From the NCBI GenBank assembly GCA_022844405.1, contig JALHLV010000002.1, positions 62,001 through 126,000 of the forward strand: DNA of 64,000 nucleotides, written 5' to 3'. Position numbers and translations under genes: made by a program. How positions within the stretch are numbered: position 1 is the stretch's first letter; each line of letters begins with the position of its first letter. The DNA comes from Sphingomonadales bacterium (GTDB lineage Bacteria; Pseudomonadota; Alphaproteobacteria; SMXS01). Of the stretch, positions 45,347 to 54,962 are shown one piece after another. The notes beneath the pieces were generated by a model, which did no database searches, had not been told where the DNA came from, and saw only the letters and a list, made by a program, of their open reading frames with translations.

Positions 45347-45763
45347 ATGAGTGATTTCAGCGGCGCCAAGATCGCGCTTTTTCTCGACGACCATGTGCTG
45401 GTCTACCAGCGCGACGACTTCCCCGGCCTGCGCTATGCCGGCATGTGGGACCTCCCCGGCGGCGGCCGCGAAGGCGACGAGACGCCGGTCGAATGCGCCC
45501 TGCGGGAGTTGGAGGAAGAGTTCGGCATCCGCGTCGATCCCGGCGCGATCCTCTGGCACCGCATCTACCCCTCGGCGGACTTCACTGGCATGGTCGCGCA
45601 CTTCTTTGTCGGCAACCTCTCCCGAGAATTGGTCGATGCCATCATCTTCGGCGATGAAGGCCAGCAATGGGCCATGGTGCACATCGACGAACTGCTGACC
45701 CGCGAGGATTTCGTTCCCCGCTACAGCGAGCGGTTGAGGCATTACCTCGACGGCGACCGATAA
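45347..45763 (+). CDS. Nudix hydrolase
   Basis: A 138-residue protein. The Nudix box, G(x5)E(x7)REUxEExGU, is read in GGGREGDETPVECALRELEEEFGI-type sequence near residues 40-62. Such enzymes hydrolyse nucleoside diphosphates linked to another group, often removing oxidised nucleotides. The substrate is unknown. It is followed 9 bases later by repeat copy C. Confidence 0.88.
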   Translation: MSDFSGAKIALFLDDHVLVYQRDDFPGLRYAGMWDLPGGGREGDETPVECALRELEEEFGIRVDPGAILWHRIYPSADFTGMVAHFFVGNLSRELVDAIIFGDEGQQWAMVHIDELLTREDFVPRYSERLRHYLDGDR

Positions 45764-45772
45764 AGACAAGTC

Positions 45773-45875
45773 GTCATTCCCGCGCACGCGGGAACCCAGA
45801 TGGGGAAAGGACACAGTCCGCTCTGAAGCGCTTCGGCCCTACGAAGAGCTGGGTTCCCGCGTGCGCGGGAATGAC
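45773..45875. repeat. Inverted-repeat intergenic element, copy C
   Basis: About 103 bases with arms GTCATTCCCGCGCACGCGGG and CCCGCGTGCGCGGGAATGAC, plus inner ACCCAGATGGGGAAAGG and CGGCCCTACGAAGAGCTGGGT. The inner part matches copy B in the opposite orientation. It lies between the Nudix gene and the promoter of the second Rieske gene. Confidence 0.85.
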
Positions 45876-45896
45876 GGAATGGGGGTTGGGCGCGCG

Positions 45897-45926
45897 TTGC
45901 CCTCGACGCATAACAGGTGTTATGCT
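45897..45926 (+). promoter_or_regulatory. Promoter with operator palindrome for the second Rieske gene
   Basis: A TTGCCC (-35) and TATGCT (-10) pair spaced by 18 bases. A perfect palindrome ATAACA-GG-TGTTAT at 45910-45923 covers the spacer and the upstream edge of the -10. A repressor bound there would block RNA polymerase, giving substrate-inducible control. No regulator gene is adjacent. Confidence 0.6.
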
Positions 45927-45954
45927 TTCGCCCGCCGTTGCAGGGGAGTGCGCG

Positions 45955-47328
45955 ATGAACATTGAGTCCAGGCAGCCCAAGGCCGCCAAGGCGATGGGGC
46001 CGTTCTACCAGGAAATCATCGCGAAGGATGGCGACGCGCCGCCGGTGTTGAAGCTCGAGGCCGGGGTGCCGCAGACCAGCGAGGACATTCCGCTCGACCG
46101 CTTCACCTCGCAGGACTTTTTCGATCTCGAGATGAAGAAGATGTGGCGCAAGGTGTGGCAATACGCCTGCCGCGACGAGCACCTGCCCGAGACCGGCGAC
46201 TACTATGTCTATGATCTGGGCCGCCATTCCATCGTGCTGGTGCGCACCGAGTCGGGGAAGATCAAGGGCTATCACAATTCCTGCCTGCACCGCGGCACCA
46301 AGCTGAAGCCGTCCAACTCGTCGGGCTATTCCGCCCAGATCCAGTGCCCCTATCACGGCTGGACCTGGAACCTGGACGGCACGCTGAACGAGGTGCCGTG
46401 CGCCTGGGAATTTCCGCATCTGGACTATGAGAAGAACCGGCTGCCCGAAGTGAAGGTGGACGTGTGGAACAGCCTGGTGTTCATCAACATGGACCTCAGT
46501 GCGCCGCCGCTGCTCGACTATCTGGAGGTGCTGCCCGAGCATTGCGCGGCCTGGGACTTCACCGACTGGTATGTCAGCGTCCACGCCCGCAAGGAGCTGG
46601 CCTGCAACTGGAAGGCGGCGCAGGAGGCGTTCATCGAGGGCTATCACGGCCCCATGGTCCACCCGCAACTGTCCGGCAGCGCCGCCCAGCAGCAGCACGA
46701 CATCTTCGGCGACCATGTCAGCCGAGACCTCGTCGCGCTCGGCGTCAAGACCCGGCGCGGCGGCGTGGAGGTGACCGAGCAGGAAGTGCTCGACGGCATG
46801 CTGATGGGCGACCGCTCGCTGGTCGACGGCGAGAAGCCGAGAGTGCCGGAAGGCAGCACCGCCCGCGAGGTGATGGCCAGGCAGATGCGCGACGCCTACA
46901 GGACGCAGTTCGGCATCGACCTGTCGGGCATGTCGAACTCGGAAGTGCTCGATTCCATCAAGTACAGCCTGTTCCCCAACCTGTTCATCTTCACCGGCAT
47001 CTCGCTGCGCATTCTCTACCAGTACCGGCCGCTGGGGAACGACCCGGACCGCTGCCTGTTCGACATCCTGTTCATGCGCCCGGTGCCCAAGGATGGCGTC
47101 CGCCCCGACCCGGCGCCGGTGACCTATGTGCGCGAGCACGAATCCTACCGCGACGTGCCCGGCATGGACCCGGGCTTCGGCCTGCTGTTCGACCAGGACA
47201 CCCAGATCATGCGCTGGCAGAACGAGGGCAACCACGCCACGGTCAAGGGCGCGATCACCTATTCCAACTACATGGAATCCCGCCTGCGCCACCTGCACAA
47301 CACGCTGGACAAGTATTTGAAAGCGTAG
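45955..47328 (+). CDS. Rieske aromatic ring-hydroxylating-type oxygenase, alpha subunit (second)
   Basis: A 457-residue oxygenase. Rieske ligands are Cys110 and His112 (CLHRGTK) and Cys131 and His134 (CPYHGWTW). Mononuclear iron ligands are His231 and His236 in FIEGYHGPMVHP. It is only distantly similar to the first Rieske gene (8844) and has no adjacent reductase or ferredoxin. The AGGGGAG ribosome site is strong. The clear operator suggests inducible expression on a specific substrate. Confidence 0.9.
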   Translation: MNIESRQPKAAKAMGPFYQEIIAKDGDAPPVLKLEAGVPQTSEDIPLDRFTSQDFFDLEMKKMWRKVWQYACRDEHLPETGDYYVYDLGRHSIVLVRTESGKIKGYHNSCLHRGTKLKPSNSSGYSAQIQCPYHGWTWNLDGTLNEVPCAWEFPHLDYEKNRLPEVKVDVWNSLVFINMDLSAPPLLDYLEVLPEHCAAWDFTDWYVSVHARKELACNWKAAQEAFIEGYHGPMVHPQLSGSAAQQQHDIFGDHVSRDLVALGVKTRRGGVEVTEQEVLDGMLMGDRSLVDGEKPRVPEGSTAREVMARQMRDAYRTQFGIDLSGMSNSEVLDSIKYSLFPNLFIFTGISLRILYQYRPLGNDPDRCLFDILFMRPVPKDGVRPDPAPVTYVREHESYRDVPGMDPGFGLLFDQDTQIMRWQNEGNHATVKGAITYSNYMESRLRHLHNTLDKYLKA

Positions 47329-47337
47329 GGGGTTTTT

Positions 47338-47360
47338 ACCCTCTCCCAAAGGGAGAGGGT
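47338..47360 (+). terminator. Terminator after the second Rieske gene
   Basis: A perfect 10-bp stem ACCCTCTCCC/GGGAGAGGGT with an AAA loop, then TTC. It lies between convergent genes and also ends 1 base before the folC stop. Confidence 0.7.
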
Positions 47361-47361
47361 T

Positions 47362-48662
47362 TCAATCGGGGATCATTCCCGATGCCTCAAGAACCTGCCC
47401 GGCAAGGTAAAGCGAGCCGCAAATCAGCACTTCCGATGAGCGACAATCCCGCAGCGCCGATGGCACATCCGGGAACGCCGCCGCCTCCAGGCCGAAGCCG
47501 CGGGCGAAGTCCCGCAGATGCCCGGGGTCGTGGCAGGCCTCGCCCGCAATGGGCACGGCCTTCACCGACGCGGCGACGGGTGCCAGCAGCCGCAGGCATT
47601 CGGCGGCGTCCTTGCCCTCCAGCATACCGAGGACAAGGTCCAGCTTGCGGCCGGCCAGCGCGTGCGCGAGCGCCGCGGCCGCGTGCGGGTTGTGGCCGCC
47701 GTCGAGCCAAAGGCGCGTCCCGGGCCGCAGCAGGTCGAGCAGCGGCCCGCGTGTGATGGGCTGCATCCGCGCCGGCCATGTCACGGACCTCAAGCCAGCC
47801 TCGATCCTGTCCGGCGAGGGCGCGATCCCCAGAGAGCGCAGCGCCGCCAGCGCCAACGCCGCGTTGCCGATCTGATGCGCGCCGGCAAGCGCCGGCATGG
47901 GCAGGCGCAGCGTTCCAGCCGCATCGGCGAACGTCCAGCCATCGCCATCGGCCAAGGCCGTCCAGTCGCGGCCCCCCACCTTCAGCGGCGTAGCCGCTCC
48001 GGCGGCCTCGGCTTCGATGACCGCCAGCGCCGCCGGTTCCTGTGCGGCCGAGAATACCGGCGTGTCCCGGCGAATGATGCCCGCCTTTTCACCGGCGATC
48101 CGCGCGATGGTATCGCCAAGGAAGCTCTGGTGGTCGAGGCCAATGGGAGTGATCAGGGCCGCCAGCTTGCGCTCCAGCACGTTCGTCGAGTCGTAGCGCC
48201 CCCCCAGCCCGACCTCGACGATGCAGTAGTCCGCCTCGTCCTCGGCGAAGGCAAGGAAGCCGGCCACCGTGGTGATCTCGAAAAAGGTGATGGGCTGGCC
48301 GTCGTTCGCGGCCTCGCAGCGGTTGAGGATGTCCACCAGACGGTCCTCGGAGATCAGCCCGTCCGACAGCCTGATGCGCTCGTGAAAGCGCACGAGGTGC
48401 GGCGAGATGTAGGTCTGCACCCGCTTGCCGTCGGCCTCCAGCATGGCCCGCAGATGCGCGACCGTGGAGCCCTTGCCGTTGGTGCCGGCCACATGGAGCA
48501 CGGGCGGCAGCTTCAGATGCGGGTTGCCGAGCGCGGCCAGCAGCCGCTGCGTGCGCCCGAGCGACAGGTCGATGAGCATGGGGTGAAGGGTATGCAGCCG
48601 GGCGAGAAGCGCATCGCTGCTCGTTGAGCTGCTCAATGGGGGGCTGCTCAACTGGCCGCTGC

Positions 48663-48666
<4 letters not shown>
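47362..48666 (-). CDS. folC: Bifunctional folylpolyglutamate/dihydrofolate synthase
   Basis: A 434-residue Mur-ligase-like enzyme. The P-loop VAGTNGKGSTVAH lies at about residues 59-71, with family blocks SPHLVRFHERIR and GLGGRYDSTNV. It joins glutamate to dihydropteroate and lengthens folate polyglutamates. It is the last gene of the trpF-trpB-trpA-accD-folC unit, overlapping accD by 4 bases. The start ATG gives a serine-rich extra N-terminus; translation might also begin later. Confidence 0.92.
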
Positions 48667-49576
<910 letters not shown>

Positions 49577-49580
<4 letters not shown>

Positions 49581-50437
49581 CGGGCGCCTCCCGCGGCGAG
49601 CGGCTGTTCCGCCCGGCGCACGCCCGAGGCGAGATCGGCGACGAAGCCGAGCACGTCGCGCACGCCGCCATCAGTCAGGCCGCCGCTCGGACCCAGATTC
49701 TTCGCGATCCGGTCAACGATGGCCGATCCGACCACGGCGCCGTCCGCCACGGCGGCAATCTCGGCCACCGCGTCGGCGGTTCGGATGCCAAAGCCGACGA
49801 CCACGGGCAGGTCGCTTTTGGCCGCGAACCGCTTGCGCGCGGCGCCCACCGCGTCCTGCGCGCCCTGGGCGGCGCCAGTGATGCCGGTGACCGACACGTA
49901 GTAGAGGAAGCCGCTGCAATTGGCGATGACCCGCTCCAGCCGCTTGTCGTCGGTGGTCGGCGTCAGCAGCCGGATGAAGCGGATGCCGGCCGCCACCGCC
50001 GGCTCGCACAGCTCGGCATCTTCCTCGGCCGGCAGGTCAACGACGATCAGGCCGTCGACGCCGGCCTGCACAGCGTCGGAAAGGAAGGCATCGACGCCGT
50101 ATTTGTAGATCGGGTTGTAATAGCCCATGAGCACGATGGGCGTGTCGTTGTCGGTCCCGCGGAAGCGCTCCACCATGCCCAGCGTCTTGCGCAGGGTCTG
50201 GCCCGAAGCCAGCGCACGCAGGCCCGCCGCCTGGATCGCCGGGCCGTCGGCCATGGGATCGGTGAACGGCATGCCGAGTTCGATGATGTCGACGCCAGCG
50301 CCCGGCAGGCCGGCGAGGATCGCCTCGGATTGTTCCAGATTCGGATCACCCGCGGTGATGAACGACACGAAGGCGGCGCGGCCCTCGGCCCGCAATTCGG
50401 CGAAGCGGCGTTCGATGCGGCCAGGCGTCGTGGTCAA
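49577..50437 (-). CDS. trpA: Tryptophan synthase, alpha subunit
   Basis: A 286-residue TIM barrel that splits indole-3-glycerol phosphate. Catalytic Glu53 and Asp64 are in [17 protein letters not shown]; the phosphate site is [10 protein letters not shown]. The start is a TTG that overlaps the trpB stop (TTGA), the normal family length; no ATG start gives that. Indole is channelled to TrpB. Confidence 0.94.
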
Positions 50438-51654
50438 ATCTTCGCTCCCAGGGCGTCGGCGACGGTGAAGATATCCTTGTCGCCGCGTCCGCTGAGATTG
50501 ACAACGATCAAGTGATCCCTCGGCAGCGCCGGCGCGACCTTCGCCACATGGGCGAGCGCATGGGACGATTCGAGCGCCGGGATGATGCCCTCCAACTGGC
50601 AGCAGAGCTGGAACGCATCGAGCGCCTCCCTGTCGGTGGCCGACACGTATTGGACCCGGCCAACATCGTTCAGATAGCCGTGCTCGGGACCGACGCCCGG
50701 ATAGTCGAGGCCGGCCGAGATGGAGTGCGCCTCGGTGATCTGGCCGTCGTCGTCCTGCAGCAGGTAGGTGCGGTTGCCGTGCAGCACGCCCAGGCTGCCC
50801 GCGCTGATCGACGCCGCGTGCTGGCCGGTCTCGATGCCGCGGCCCGCCGCTTCCACCGCCGTCATGGCGACGCTCTCGTCGTCGAGGAACGGGTGGAACA
50901 GGCCGATGGCGTTGGAGCCGCCGCCGACGCAGGCGACCAGCGTGTCCGGCAGGCGGCCTTCCGCCGCCAGCATCTGCTCGCGGGTCTCGATGCCGATCAC
51001 CGACTGGAAGTCGCGCACCAGCTCCGGATAGGGATGCGGGCCGGCGACCGTGCCGATCAGATAGTAGGTGCTGTCCACATTGGTCACCCAGTCGCGCAGC
51101 GCCTCGTTCATGGCGTCCTTGAGCGTCCTGGCGCCCGACTGGACCGGGACCACCCGCGCGCCCAGCAGGTTCATGCGGAACACGTTGGGCTTCTGGCGCT
51201 CGATGTCGGTCTCGCCCATGAAGATCACGCATTCCAGGCCGAAGCGGGCCGCCACCGTCGCCGTCGCCACGCCATGCTGGCCAGCGCCGGTCTCGGCGAT
51301 GATGCGCTTCTTGCCCATGCGCTGGGCGAGCAGGATCTGGCCGATGCAGTTGTTGATCTTGTGCGCGCCGGTGTGGTTCAGCTCCTCGCGCTTCAGGTAG
51401 ATCTTGGCGCCGCCGAAATGCCCGGTCAGCCGTTCGGCGAAATAGAGCGGGCTGGGACGGCCGACGAAGTTCTTCATCAGGTCGTCCATCTGTGCCTTGA
51501 ACGCCGGATCGGCCTTGGCCTCGCGGTACGCCTTTTCCAGGTCCAGGATCAGCGGCATCAGCGTCTCGGCCACGTAGCGGCCGCCGAACAGGCCGAAATG
51601 GCCGTCGGCGTCGGGCAGGCTGCGATAGGAATTGGGCCGTTCGGGTTTGTTCAT
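50434..51654 (-). CDS. trpB: Tryptophan synthase, beta subunit
   Basis: A 406-residue PLP enzyme that condenses indole and serine. The PLP lysine is Lys99 in [12 protein letters not shown]; the phosphate loop GGGSNAIG is present. It overlaps trpF upstream by 4 bases and trpA downstream, so all three are coupled. It pairs with TrpA. Confidence 0.96.
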   Translation of the reverse strand: MNKPERPNSYRSLPDADGHFGLFGGRYVAETLMPLILDLEKAYREAKADPAFKAQMDDLMKNFVGRPSPLYFAERLTGHFGGAKIYLKREELNHTGAHKINNCIGQILLAQRMGKKRIIAETGAGQHGVATATVAARFGLECVIFMGETDIERQKPNVFRMNLLGARVVPVQSGARTLKDAMNEALRDWVTNVDSTYYLIGTVAGPHPYPELVRDFQSVIGIETREQMLAAEGRLPDTLVACVGGGSNAIGLFHPFLDDESVAMTAVEAAGRGIETGQHAASISAGSLGVLHGNRTYLLQDDDGQITEAHSISAGLDYPGVGPEHGYLNDVGRVQYVSATDREALDAFQLCCQLEGIIPALESSHALAHVAKVAPALPRDHLIVVNLSGRGDKDIFTVADALGAKI

Positions 51655-52304
51655 GGTGTCGCGTTCCGTGCCGCCTTGATAAACGCTTCGATCTTCGCCG
51701 GGCTTTTCACACCCGGCCGGTCCTCGACGCCCGACGAGACATCGACGAAGGTGGCGCCGCTCTGTTCCATGGCGTCGGCCACATTGTCGGCGGTCAGTCC
51801 GCCGGCGAGGATCCAGCCCCGCCTCCAGGTTTCCCCGGCGATCAGCTTCCAGTCGAAGGCGAGCCCGTTGCCGCCCGGCAGCGCGAGGATCATATCTTTA
51901 GGTGGTTTCGCATCGAACAGCAAGAAATCCGCCGAGTCTTCATAGGTATGGGCCAGGGCCACATCGTCAGGTCCCTCTATACGGATCGCCTTGAACACCG
52001 GTTTGCCGGTCCGTGCCCTTACTTCCGCAACCCTGGCCGGCGTTTCGTCCCCGGCAAGCTGAATGACATCGAGAGGCACGGCGCGCAGCACCTCGGCGAG
52101 TTCCGGATCGGACGGGTCGACGAACAGGCCGACCTTGCGCACCCCGGCCGGAACCGTCAGCGCCAGCGCCGCCGCCTGCCGCACCGAGACATTGCGCGGC
52201 GACCGGGCATAGAACACGAAGCCCACATAGCGGGCGCCGGCGCGCACGGCGGCGGCCAGGCCGTCGGCGGTGGTGAGGCCGCATATCTTGACGTCGATGG
52301 TCAT
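51651..52304 (-). CDS. trpF: Phosphoribosylanthranilate isomerase
   Basis: A 217-residue TIM barrel that isomerises phosphoribosylanthranilate, the third step of tryptophan synthesis. It opens KICGLT with catalytic Cys8; FLLFDAKPP carries the acid residue. The ATG at MTIDVKICG is chosen over one 51 bases upstream because family proteins start there. It follows pyrF by 47 bases and overlaps trpB. Confidence 0.93.
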   Translation of the reverse strand: MTIDVKICGLTTADGLAAAVRAGARYVGFVFYARSPRNVSVRQAAALALTVPAGVRKVGLFVDPSDPELAEVLRAVPLDVIQLAGDETPARVAEVRARTGKPVFKAIRIEGPDDVALAHTYEDSADFLLFDAKPPKDMILALPGGNGLAFDWKLIAGETWRRGWILAGGLTADNVADAMEQSGATFVDVSSGVEDRPGVKSPAKIEAFIKAARNATP

Positions 52305-52351
52305 GTCCGGGTCCGGCAGTTGCAGGGCAGATAGGACGGCTTGCGGCCGGG

Positions 52352-53077
52352 TCAACCGGCGACGGCGGCGTCGAGCGACTCCGCGATGGCCAGCGCCGCC
52401 GCGCGCGGGTCGGGCGCGTCGGTGATCGGGCGGCCGATCACCAGATAGGTGGCGCCCGCGTCGGCGGCCTCGCGCGGCGTCATCACCCGTTTCTGGTCGC
52501 CCGGCGCCGCGCCCGCCGGGCGGATGCCCGGCACCAGCAGGATCAGGCCGGGGCCGCAGGCGCGGCGGATCGGGACGATCTCCTTGGGCGAGCAGACGAC
52601 GCCGTCAAGGCCGCTGTCCTGTGCCAGCCGGGCAAGGCGCACCACCTGGCTCTCGACGCTTCCCGCGACACCGGCGGCATGCAGGTCGTTGTCGTCCAGG
52701 CTGGTAAGCACGGTGACGCCCAGCAGCTTGGGCCGCGCAACGCCGGCCCTGGCCGCCGTCTCGCGCGCCGCGCCGACGGCGGCGCGCATCATGGCCTGGC
52801 CGCCGCCCGCATGGATGGTCATCATGAATGGCGCCAGCGGCGTCACCGACGCGACCGCGCCGGCCACCGTGTTGGGAATGTCGTGGAACTTCAGGTCGAG
52901 GAAGATCGGCATGCCCGTCGCGGCCACCTTGCGCAGGCCCTCGGGCCCCTGCGCGCCGAAGAACTCCAGCCCCAGCTTCAGGCCGCCGACGGTTCCCTTC
53001 AGGCGGCCAGCCCAGTCCAGGGCGACGTCGAGCGAGGGCGTATCCAGCGGGACGAAGACCTTGTTCGCATGCGTCAT
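52352..53077 (-). CDS. pyrF: Orotidine-5'-phosphate decarboxylase
   Basis: A 241-residue enzyme making UMP from OMP. The catalytic block LDLKFHDIPNT supplies Lys-Asp-Asp residues, and VPGIRPAG is the phosphate segment. The ATG at MTHANKVFVPLD has GAGG about 7 bases upstream; an open upstream frame overlaps the lapA gene and is not used. Its start overlaps the lapA stop (ATGA). Confidence 0.94.
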   Translation of the reverse strand: MTHANKVFVPLDTPSLDVALDWAGRLKGTVGGLKLGLEFFGAQGPEGLRKVAATGMPIFLDLKFHDIPNTVAGAVASVTPLAPFMMTIHAGGGQAMMRAAVGAARETAARAGVARPKLLGVTVLTSLDDNDLHAAGVAGSVESQVVRLARLAQDSGLDGVVCSPKEIVPIRRACGPGLILLVPGIRPAGAAPGDQKRVMTPREAADAGATYLVIGRPITDAPDPRAAALAIAESLDAAVAG

Positions 53078-53355
53078 CAGAACCTCGGCGGTGTCTCGAC
53101 GCTCTCGGCGGTCGTGGCCACCGCGGCCACCCGCTGGCGTTCGCGGCGGCGTTTTCGCACGCCGCCCAGCCACACCGCAAGCCCGCCGCTCAACGCGCCG
53201 AGAAAAAACCCGCCGAACGCCACCGCCGACAGCGGCAGGTCGACGGCATAGGGGAATGGCCAGAAATTGACCGGCACGGGTTTGCGGTTCACCACCGCGA
53301 ACAGCACGACGATGAGGAGCAGCGGCAGGGTGACGAACAGGCGCAACCGACTCAT
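53077..53355 (-). CDS. LapA-like membrane protein (DUF1049)
   Basis: A 92-residue protein with two membrane helices (about 5-22 and 40-62) and a basic C-terminus (RKRRRERQRV). LapA family proteins act with LapB in regulating lipopolysaccharide synthesis; in Alphaproteobacteria they lie near ihfB and pyrF, as here. No LapB gene follows. Confidence 0.82.
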   Translation of the reverse strand: MSRLRLFVTLPLLLIVVLFAVVNRKPVPVNFWPFPYAVDLPLSAVAFGGFFLGALSGGLAVWLGGVRKRRRERQRVAAVATTAESVETPPRF

Positions 53356-53418
53356 GGCATTAGCCTAGAGCGGATAGGATCAGGAAGACACTGATAGGGT
53401 AGCGCATCGGCACGAAGG

Positions 53419-53552
53419 CCCCTCACCCGCCGCTTCGCGGCACCCTCTCCCCGGAGGGGCGAGGGGATCAGAACGCAAGTCCTCCAGAAGAGATCACACT
53501 TCCCTTCTCCCCGCCCGGAGAGAAGGTGGCCGCGCAGCGGCCGGATGAGGGA
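53419..53552. repeat. Imperfect inverted-repeat element between lapA and ihfB
   Basis: A left part with CCCCTCACCCGCCGC and a short hairpin CCCGG-like CTCCCCGGAGGGGCGAGGGG, and a right part CTTCTCCCCGCCCGGAGAGAAGG plus a GCCGCGCAGCGGC palindrome and GATGAGGG. The two arms are imperfect reverse complements. It is of the CCCTCACCC type seen between alphaproteobacterial genes and probably dispersed on the chromosome. Confidence 0.65.
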
Positions 53553-53556
53553 TTTG

Positions 53557-53838
53557 CTACTTGTCGTTCAGCCGCTCGCGCAGTTCCTTGCCGGTCTTGA
53601 AGAACGGCACGGCCTTGGCGTTCACATCGACGGCGTCGCCGGTACGCGGGTTGCGCCCCAGCCGCGATGGGCGGTATTTCACGGAAAACGCGCCAAAGCC
53701 CCGGAGTTCGACCCGGTCGCCGCGCGCCAGGGCGCTGGTGATCTCGTCGAACACGGTCGAGACGATTCGCTCCACGGCGCGCTGGTACAGATGCGGGTTG
53801 TCTTCAGCTAGCCGCTGGATGAGCTCAGACTTGATCAC
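53557..53838 (-). CDS. ihfB: Integration host factor, beta subunit
   Basis: A 93-residue DNA-bending protein of the HU/IHF family. It begins [19 protein letters not shown] and has the beta-arm motif [12 protein letters not shown] with the intercalating proline. It forms a heterodimer with IhfA, not in view. The IHF-beta length and [11 protein letters not shown] fit. It lies 72 bases from sppA. Confidence 0.94.
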   Translation of the reverse strand: MIKSELIQRLAEDNPHLYQRAVERIVSTVFDEITSALARGDRVELRGFGAFSVKYRPSRLGRNPRTGDAVDVNAKAVPFFKTGKELRERLNDK

Positions 53839-53910
53839 GTAAATTTACCCCCGTCGGCAAGAGACGACCGACCCCCAGCACGTCTCGCTCTACCTCTTGT
53901 CTCGGAAACG

Positions 53911-54810
53911 TCAAGGCTGCCAGAGTGCTAGCACGCCGTCAAGCGAAAGCCGGTCGGCCAGGTGGCTGTCGCCGAACACCATGGCCATGGCGTTTTCCAT
54001 GAACGGAAACTCCTTGTCCTTGTCGGCATCGACCACCGGCAGGTCCTTGGCGATCTTCTTTTCCTTCTCCAGCCAGGCGATGGCGTCCCGCTCGCCGCCC
54101 AGCGCGTCGATCAGCTTGAGCGGGATGGCCTGCCGGCCGGAATAGACCCGGCCGTCGCTGACCGCCGCCAGCTCCTCGGGCGTCAGCTTGCGGCGCTCCT
54201 GGACGAGGCCCTTGAACCAGTCGAAGGCGTCGTCGATCATCACCTTGATGCTCTGGCGCATGTCGTCGGACATGGGCTCGAACGGCGATGGGCCGCCCTT
54301 CAGCGGCGCCGACTTCACCTCGTTCATGCCGACGCCGATATTGCCCATCAGCTTGGAGAACTCGGGCGACTGGAAGATCACGCCGATCGAGCCGGTCAGC
54401 GAGTTGTCGCGGGCGTAGATGCGGTCGGCGCCCAGCGCCGCGATGTAGCCGCCCGAGGCACCCATGCCGCTGATGACGGCGACCACCGGCTTGTCCTTGG
54501 CGATCCTGCGCAGGCCCTGGTAGATGATTTCCGAGCCGACCACGGTGCCGCCCGGGCTGTCGATGCTCACGATCACCGCCTTGACCGTATGGTCGCCGGC
54601 GATGTCGTCGAGCATCACCTCGCGCTTCTTCTCGTCCATGATGACGCCGTCGATGTTGACGCGCGCGATGTGCGGCAGCACGCCCTTGCCCTTGTTGCCG
54701 AACACCGCGAGCGCCAGGCCCACCACCAGCAGCAACGCCGCCACCCGCCAGAACGCCAGCCGGCGTTTCAGTTTCCTGCGGGCAAGCAGTTCGTCGATAT
54801 CGATGGCCAT
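53911..54810 (-). CDS. sppA: Signal peptide peptidase SppA
   Basis: A 299-residue membrane protease, with one membrane helix at about residues 22-37 and a periplasmic catalytic domain. The nucleophile is Ser119 in MGASGGYIAAL and the general base Lys171 in SAPLKGGPSPF. It degrades signal peptides left in the membrane after preprotein cleavage. This is the short, single-domain form. Confidence 0.93.
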   Translation of the reverse strand: MAIDIDELLARRKLKRRLAFWRVAALLLVVGLALAVFGNKGKGVLPHIARVNIDGVIMDEKKREVMLDDIAGDHTVKAVIVSIDSPGGTVVGSEIIYQGLRRIAKDKPVVAVISGMGASGGYIAALGADRIYARDNSLTGSIGVIFQSPEFSKLMGNIGVGMNEVKSAPLKGGPSPFEPMSDDMRQSIKVMIDDAFDWFKGLVQERRKLTPEELAAVSDGRVYSGRQAIPLKLIDALGGERDAIAWLEKEKKIAKDLPVVDADKDKEFPFMENAMAMVFGDSHLADRLSLDGVLALWQP

Positions 54811-54845
54811 GCGTCACTCCCTGAAATGCGAGCCCATCATAGACA

Positions 54846-54879
54846 AAGCCCTCACGCCTAGGAACAGGCGAGAGGGCTT
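54846..54879 (-). terminator. Rho-independent terminator after rpsA
   Basis: A 14-bp stem with one mismatch (AAGCCCTCNCGCCT paired with AGGCGAGAGGGCTT) and a 6-base loop. On the minus strand it ends in TTTG, so it stops the rpsA transcript. Confidence 0.75.
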
Positions 54880-54962
54880 CCGACGTCGTCTCTCCCGAAG
54901 GAGCGGTATCTTTCGTCGCGGCTTTCGGATGGCAAGGCGATTCCGCCTTGCCTGAAAGCGCT

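Noticed and set aside
53419-53552. A small RNA gene or protein in the repeat before ihfB
   Set aside because: Only inverted arms are visible, no ribosome site or promoter; better called a repeat element.
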